Shown: piece by piece, positions 11,760 to 15,934 of the stretch
Layout: each line of letters begins with the position of its first letter
Position numbering within the stretch: the first letter of the stretch is position 1
From: Bacteroidales bacterium
Lineage (GTDB): Bacteria > Bacteroidota > Bacteroidia > Bacteroidales > VadinHA17
Assembly (NCBI GenBank): GCA_029935275.1
Contig: JAOZKQ010000015.1
Location: 1,886-17,819 of the forward strand
Direction of reading: 5' to 3'
DNA length: 15,934 bases
Translations under genes and position numbers: made by a program
Notes under the pieces: model-generated
The model's database searches: none
What the model was told of the DNA's origin: nothing
The model's input: only the letters and a program-made list of their open reading frames with translations

Positions 11760-12896
11760 ATGAATGAAGAATTATCATATTGGCTTGCTTTGGCACATTT
11801 ACCAAAACTTAGAACTAAGAAAAAGAATGAAATAATTGTTAGATTATTTGAAGAGAAGAAAACAATTATTGATTTCTTTCATTTTGAGCCAAAGCAGTGG
11901 AAAGATAACTATCAATTAAATGAAAATGAGATTTTATTATTTCAAGATGCTATAAAAGAATTATCAAATTACGCTTTTATGGTTGAAGACCTTCTTGAAC
12001 AAGGGTACAGTATTTTGCCAATTACTTCACCTGATTATTCCCCAATTCTTAAAAAGAATTTGGGTAGAACTTACGCACCACCCTTAATTTACACAAAAGG
12101 AAATAAAGCAATAATGAAAGAAAAATCTGTTGCTATTGTTGGTTCAAGAAAAGCAGATAAAGTGTCCTTGGATTTTACAGATAATGTTGCAAAAACAGTT
12201 TCCAAAGATTATAAAGTTATTGTAAGTGGTTTTGCGAAAGGAGTTGACAAACAAGCATTAGATTCTGCATTAAAATATAAAGGACAAAGTATTATTGTTC
12301 TGCCCCAGGGTATTTCAACATTCAATTCGGGCTTTAAAAAGTATTACAAACAAATTATTGAAGGTAATGTACTGGTATTGAGTATTTTCTTTCCAAAAGC
12401 AACATGGAGTGTTGGTTTAGCAATGGCTCGGAATCCAATCATTTATGGTTTAGCAGCTGAAATATATGTTGCCGAATCAAGTAACAAAGGAGGTACTTGG
12501 TCAGGTGTTGTTGATGGATTAAGAAAAGGAAGGAAAATCTTTGTCAGAAAACCAGTCTTTAATGAGAAAAATGCAAATAATCAATTAATACAAAAAGGAG
12601 CTATTCCTGTTGATTCAAGTGGAGAGATTTTGAGTAATGAGCAACAAACAATTATAAATCAAAATGTTGTATCAGAACCTGATTCGAATGATGTTGAACA
12701 TAAAATTATTGAATTATTGAAAAAAGGAGTATTTACTTCAAAGAAAATTATTGATACACTTAAATTAGATTGGAGTACAAGAAAAGTTTCCTCATTTCTA
12801 AAAGAGCAAGATGAAATTATCACTGTGAAAGGGAATCCTTTAAAATTCGCACATAAAGAAAAAACAATCCAATCACAAAAAACATTATTTGATTGA
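11760..12896 (+). CDS. Divergent DprA/Smf-type SLOG protein
   Basis: A 378-residue protein. Residues 1-70 are helical (probable SAM/HhH-like part). Residues 75-270 form the DprA Rossmann domain: ILPITSPDYSPIL (85-97), VAIVGSRKA (124-132), VIVSGFAKGVDKQA (153-166), IIVLPQGI (178-185), ARNPIIYGLA (223-232) and GTWSGVVDGLRKGRKIFV (245-262). These correspond to the GSR, SGLARGID, VLGCGID and RNRIIAGLS motifs of DprA, each with changes (RNP for RNR, PQG for GCG). Residues 312-357 form a winged-helix domain. The last residues QKTLFD resemble a sliding-clamp-binding motif. Classical DprA binds single-stranded DNA and loads RecA during transformation; here the pairing with a RecQ-PRTase suggests a dedicated accessory role. 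It lies in an operon with the helicase gene, 11 bp after it. Confidence 0.88.
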   Translation: MNEELSYWLALAHLPKLRTKKKNEIIVRLFEEKKTIIDFFHFEPKQWKDNYQLNENEILLFQDAIKELSNYAFMVEDLLEQGYSILPITSPDYSPILKKNLGRTYAPPLIYTKGNKAIMKEKSVAIVGSRKADKVSLDFTDNVAKTVSKDYKVIVSGFAKGVDKQALDSALKYKGQSIIVLPQGISTFNSGFKKYYKQIIEGNVLVLSIFFPKATWSVGLAMARNPIIYGLAAEIYVAESSNKGGTWSGVVDGLRKGRKIFVRKPVFNEKNANNQLIQKGAIPVDSSGEILSNEQQTIINQNVVSEPDSNDVEHKIIELLKKGVFTSKKIIDTLKLDWSTRKVSSFLKEQDEIITVKGNPLKFAHKEKTIQSQKTLFD

Positions 12897-12960
12897 GAAT
12901 GAATACGTAAAATAATTAATAAATTTCTCTTGCTAAAGTGAAAATTTTAGGGAATTTAAG

Positions 12961-12968
12961 TACATTTG
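12961..12968 (+). promoter_or_regulatory. Possible -7 box for the beta-helix gene
   Basis: TACATTTG matches TAnnTTTG and lies 52 bp before the ATG at 13021. The nearest TTG upstream (12930) is farther than the usual -33 spacing, so the match is tentative. It would separate expression of the export genes from that of the helicase operon. Confidence 0.35.
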
Positions 12969-13020
12969 AATTAATATACCCAAATTTCTAATATTTTTTG
13001 ATCTCATAAAATTGCATATC

Positions 13021-14295
13021 ATGAAAAAACTATTATTTGTTTTGTTTGTTCTATCCGGCGTCGCTAATGCACAGTACGAAGATTTTAAAATTGATGCACT
13101 TATAAACCCTAAGCTTAAGGCAGTTGTAATTACTGTCGGGGGTGAGCAGGCAGATATTCAAGGATTTACAAATAGAGATATTCAGTTGGCAGTGAATGCT
13201 TTACCAGCTGAAGGTGGTACGGTTAAGTTAAACGAAGGCGTTTTTCAACTAAAGGACGCTGTACATTTACGGTCTAATATGAAATTGACAGGGTCGGGGC
13301 CGGGTACGATTTTGAAGCGTGCTGAAGGTTTCAACTCAAAACTTATTGATGATGCGGATATTGGGGAGCTTAAGCTGATGGTGGAAGATGCATCAGGTTT
13401 TGAACCTGGTATGAGCGTTCAAATCTGGGATGAGCCACAGTCAGGCTGTTGGAATGTATCCTCAGGCAGCATTACAGATATTATTGAAAATGTACTTTAT
13501 ATAAATTCTTACCTGGTAAGGGACTATCGTGCAGATAAGGGCGGCTGGGTTTCGAATGCGGGTTCAGGGGTCTTGATAAAAGAGGCTGAAAATGTTATTG
13601 TATCAAATTTTGTAATTGATGGAAATAAGGAACATCATGAGCCAGTGGATGGGTGTAATGGCGGTGGTGTTGCAATATTTAAATCAAAGAATGTAGTAAT
13701 TGACAATATTCATGTAAAAGATTTTAAAGGTGAAGGTATTACCTGGCAAATAACTGAAAATGTTACGGTACAAAATTGCGAGATCGAAGGATCTGCAAAT
13801 ATGGGTTTGCATCCGGGTACCGGATCACCCAAATCAAGAATATTAAATAATAACAGCCATCATAACTCTGTTGACGGCATGTATATATGTTGGCGTGCCC
13901 ATCATAGCATTGTAAAAGGCAACCAATTTCATCATAATGGAAGGTATGGAATATGCACCGGACATAAAGATAGCGATGTAATTTTTGATGATAATCATAT
14001 TTTCGAAAATGGGAGTGATGGTGTGAACCTTCGGTATGAAAATTCACGGAATTCACCTCATCGCAATACTTTTATAAACAATGTTATTGAAAATAACGGA
14101 CAAAAAGAAGCCTCTTATGGATTTGCTGTTTATAGCACACCAGAAGATCTGATAATAAAGAATAATACGATTCGCGATACAGGCAAGGGAACTCAAAAAG
14201 CTGGAATATTTTTACAAAAAGGCACCCCAAAAGTTGAGATAGAAGGAAATAAAATGAGTGGCCATGAGAAAGGCAATGTGATTGAAGAAAAGTAA
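13021..14295 (+). CDS. Secreted right-handed parallel beta-helix protein
   Basis: A 424-residue protein when started at the ATG at 13021; a TTG at 13012 would only add three residues before the signal peptide (MKKLLFVLFVLSGVANA). Residues about 45-110 resemble the start of pectate-lyase-superfamily helices (DIQLAVNALP-GGTVKLNEGVFQL, then LTGSGPGTIL). From about 180 onward there are at least eight short coils with the pattern V-I-x-N-x-x-I-x-x-N: NVIVSNFVIDGN, NVVIDNIHVKDF, NVTVQNCEIEGS, ILNNNSHHNS, IVKGNQFHHNG, VIFDDNHIFENG, FINNVIENNG, LIIKNNTIRDTG. Such PbH1 proteins are usually polysaccharide lyases, hydrolases or epimerases. No catalytic set can be assigned. The next secreted-protein gene follows after 70 bp on the same strand. 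Confidence 0.85.
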   Translation: MKKLLFVLFVLSGVANAQYEDFKIDALINPKLKAVVITVGGEQADIQGFTNRDIQLAVNALPAEGGTVKLNEGVFQLKDAVHLRSNMKLTGSGPGTILKRAEGFNSKLIDDADIGELKLMVEDASGFEPGMSVQIWDEPQSGCWNVSSGSITDIIENVLYINSYLVRDYRADKGGWVSNAGSGVLIKEAENVIVSNFVIDGNKEHHEPVDGCNGGGVAIFKSKNVVIDNIHVKDFKGEGITWQITENVTVQNCEIEGSANMGLHPGTGSPKSRILNNNSHHNSVDGMYICWRAHHSIVKGNQFHHNGRYGICTGHKDSDVIFDDNHIFENGSDGVNLRYENSRNSPHRNTFINNVIENNGQKEASYGFAVYSTPEDLIIKNNTIRDTGKGTQKAGIFLQKGTPKVEIEGNKMSGHEKGNVIEEK

Positions 14296-14365
14296 ATAAT
14301 CCTTAATAATTGAATTTTATTTTTTCTCAGAAGACATATATTAACCTATTAAAATTTAAACTGTT

Positions 14366-15934
14366 ATGACTAAGAGTAGTAAAATTGGATTGTTTTTTAT
14401 GATTTTTGGATTAATCAGTATTAATCTGGAAGCCCAAAATCTTGATAACTTTAAATATGGAGGAGGAGAGGTACAGCCATCTGAAAATATAGTTCAAAAT
14501 GAATTCCAGTTTAATGGTTATACGAATTACTGGCATGATACATATAGCAGCTGGTATCGATATGGAAACCTTTTCAAAATGGCCGTTCCAAATGTAGAAA
14601 TGACCATTATGCAAAGCAAAGTGGATATTGCTGAAGATATAGGAGTTTCCGGACTGGTGATGCAGGAGGGATTTATGAGTGGCCTGATGTCAGGCCAGTA
14701 CATATCAATAGATCAACCATCTGTTGATGAGTTGGAAAGTAATCTTAAAAAGGGGGATGTCCTTGTCTTTGTTGATCCTGACTCGGATCTTGGGAAAAAA
14801 TTAGGTACCAGTTTACCACAGAATGACTGGCCGGATAAACTAAAAAGTCATCAGTATAATGCAAAGGACCTGGTGATGGTAAATGCTTTTTACCTGCAGG
14901 ATGGTGATAGTAAATTATTTGTTGTCAGTTCGAAAGATGAAAACTCACGCAACAAAGTAAAGGCTCAGATTAACAGTACAAAAGAAATAATCAAAAAGTT
15001 CGATTTGCATAAAGGATGGTTTGGTGCCTATACGCTTCTTAATAGTGTAACATGTACAAAAGGACATCCGCTGGAGGTAATCGGAACAGGCATGAATGAA
15101 GGGGCCAGTTGGTTTGTTTTCGAGGGCTATATGGATTTTTTATCAAAGGATGATATTACTAATTGGATAAAAGAAGTTAAACTGCAGGTAGTAACTGATT
15201 TTGGTGCCACCCAGGTATATGGATGTAAAGATTATGACGGGTTTCAGATACAGCAAATGTACACGAAAGAGTCATGGGTTGATTTTGCCCGGGAGAAAGA
15301 TGGTTATGTGTTCCGGCAGGTTTGGGACACAGCAGCTGATCCCTACAAATATGATGGATATTTTGCCAGTGAAGGAAATAAGGAACAAATTGATAATGAA
15401 GATGTGCCATTTGTTTTAAAAACCGGTATGTTAGATAAGAACGCTTTGTCAAGCATGGTTTTATTTCTCGAAAAAGGCAAACAACTAACCCGTGAAAGCA
15501 TGTGGGAGGCTATTCTTGATCGGCGCGAAGTGGGTATTTTGGAACTAGGAAAAATGATGGGCCCTGCCCTTTATCGTAATGCACTCCAAATGCTGTTACT
15601 TGACCGGGTATTTCTGGAAGACTATTTTGGTGATCGTATTGATCTTCAGGCTGTGACTGAGGGTTATGACCTGCAGGTTACTATTACAAATACTACAGAT
15701 GAAACTGTTTCAGGAACACTTGAATTAGGCCTTCCAAAAGAAATTAAAGTGAATGAAGAATCATCAGTAACAGTAAACCTTACTCCACGAAGTACAAAGA
15801 CATTGCATTTCAGATTACAGCCCGGGGAAAATGCTATGGACAACACAAATCCGGTTGCAGTGCATTATAAATGGAATGAAAAAAAGAAGAGTACACTAGC
15901 TATGCTGGATTTACCACCTGCTATATCAGTACAC
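14366..15934 (+). CDS. Secreted protein of unrecognised family (3' end outside window)
   Basis: An ATG at 14366 opens a frame that runs for 523 codons to the last base with no stop, so the gene is partial. A signal peptide (MTKSSKIGLFFMIFGLISINLEA, then Q) predicts export. The mature part has no family I can name. Visible features are NEFQFNGYTNYWHDTYSSWYRYG near the N-terminus written in two pieces (NEFQFNGYTN and YWHDTYSSWYRYG, about 44-66), a KGWFGAYTLLNS segment (about 218-229), GTGMNEGASWFVFEGYMDF (about 241-259), and from about 430 a beta-sandwich-like stretch (VTITNTTDETVSGTLELGLP, then VNLTPRSTKTLHF), as in NEW3/Ig-like accessory domains of glycosidases. It follows the beta-helix gene by 70 bp and is probably co-transcribed. 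A carbohydrate-related role is inferred from location only. Confidence 0.75.
   Translation, partial: MTKSSKIGLFFMIFGLISINLEAQNLDNFKYGGGEVQPSENIVQNEFQFNGYTNYWHDTYSSWYRYGNLFKMAVPNVEMTIMQSKVDIAEDIGVSGLVMQEGFMSGLMSGQYISIDQPSVDELESNLKKGDVLVFVDPDSDLGKKLGTSLPQNDWPDKLKSHQYNAKDLVMVNAFYLQDGDSKLFVVSSKDENSRNKVKAQINSTKEIIKKFDLHKGWFGAYTLLNSVTCTKGHPLEVIGTGMNEGASWFVFEGYMDFLSKDDITNWIKEVKLQVVTDFGATQVYGCKDYDGFQIQQMYTKESWVDFAREKDGYVFRQVWDTAADPYKYDGYFASEGNKEQIDNEDVPFVLKTGMLDKNALSSMVLFLEKGKQLTRESMWEAILDRREVGILELGKMMGPALYRNALQMLLLDRVFLEDYFGDRIDLQAVTEGYDLQVTITNTTDETVSGTLELGLPKEIKVNEESSVTVNLTPRSTKTLHFRLQPGENAMDNTNPVAVHYKWNEKKKSTLAMLDLPPAISVH

Noticed and set aside
11760..12896. Plain housekeeping DprA for natural transformation
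   Set aside because: The RNR and GCG motifs are altered and the gene is in an operon with a RecQ-PRTase fusion. I cannot exclude a transformation role, so this is held as the main alternative rather than the call.
15177..15846. Minus-strand frames near the right end of the window
   Set aside because: They lie opposite an uninterrupted 523-codon plus-strand frame with a signal peptide and coding-like sequence.
1..15934. tRNA, rRNA, riboswitch, integrase or transposase genes
   Set aside because: I looked on both strands and found no cloverleaf, rRNA-like sequence, known riboswitch core, or recombinase/transposase motif.

Overview
The window reads as chromosomal DNA of a Bacteroidota bacterium, probably a polysaccharide-degrading, marine-type member. 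Reasons: AT-rich coding sequence, almost no Shine-Dalgarno sequences, a TAnnTTTG-type -7 promoter box before the toxin-antitoxin pair, long A-tract/U-tract hairpins, and protein families typical of that phylum (GRP/RhaT-like permease, DUF4832 hydrolase, GH9 with an N-terminal Ig domain, beta-helix proteins with 'AQ' signal-peptide ends). Placement below phylum is not supported by what I can see.

Region 1 (1-4797) is an accessory patchwork. An intact GRP-type sugar permease (196-1194) is followed by a HigB-HigA toxin-antitoxin pair. After the pair comes a second, diverged copy of the last 174 bp of the permease gene, so the pair sits between two permease 3' ends. Next are a DUF2971 gene and a shikimate-kinase-like P-loop gene. 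Each of these ends at or inside a copy of the same long imperfect-palindrome repeat (about 3226-3365 and 4502-4683), an arrangement like integron gene cassettes with attC sites, although the attC core consensus is not met. Between them lies the 3' remnant of a cyclase/kynurenine-formamidase-like gene with its terminator.

Region 2 (4798-9482) holds three minus-strand genes for exported carbohydrate-active proteins: a GH9 endoglucanase-type enzyme, a lipoprotein polysaccharide deacetylase (CE4-like), and a DUF4832 glycosidase-like protein. A 300-bp block of palindromic repeats separates the last two. Region 4 (13021-15934) resumes with a secreted parallel beta-helix protein and a secreted protein of unrecognised family that runs off the end of the window.

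Region 3 (9712-12896) is a two-gene operon between these two export clusters. It encodes a RecQ-type helicase fused at its C-terminus to a ComFC-like phosphoribosyltransferase, followed 11 bp later by a divergent DprA/Smf-type SLOG protein with a C-terminal winged helix and a possible sliding-clamp-binding tail. Helicase, ComFC-type PRTase and DprA are the same three activities used on incoming single-stranded DNA in natural transformation (ComFA, ComFC, DprA). Here they are a compact pair in an accessory position. This is the best candidate in the window for a little-described system, either anti-mobile-element defence or DNA processing. I cannot test novelty without a database search.
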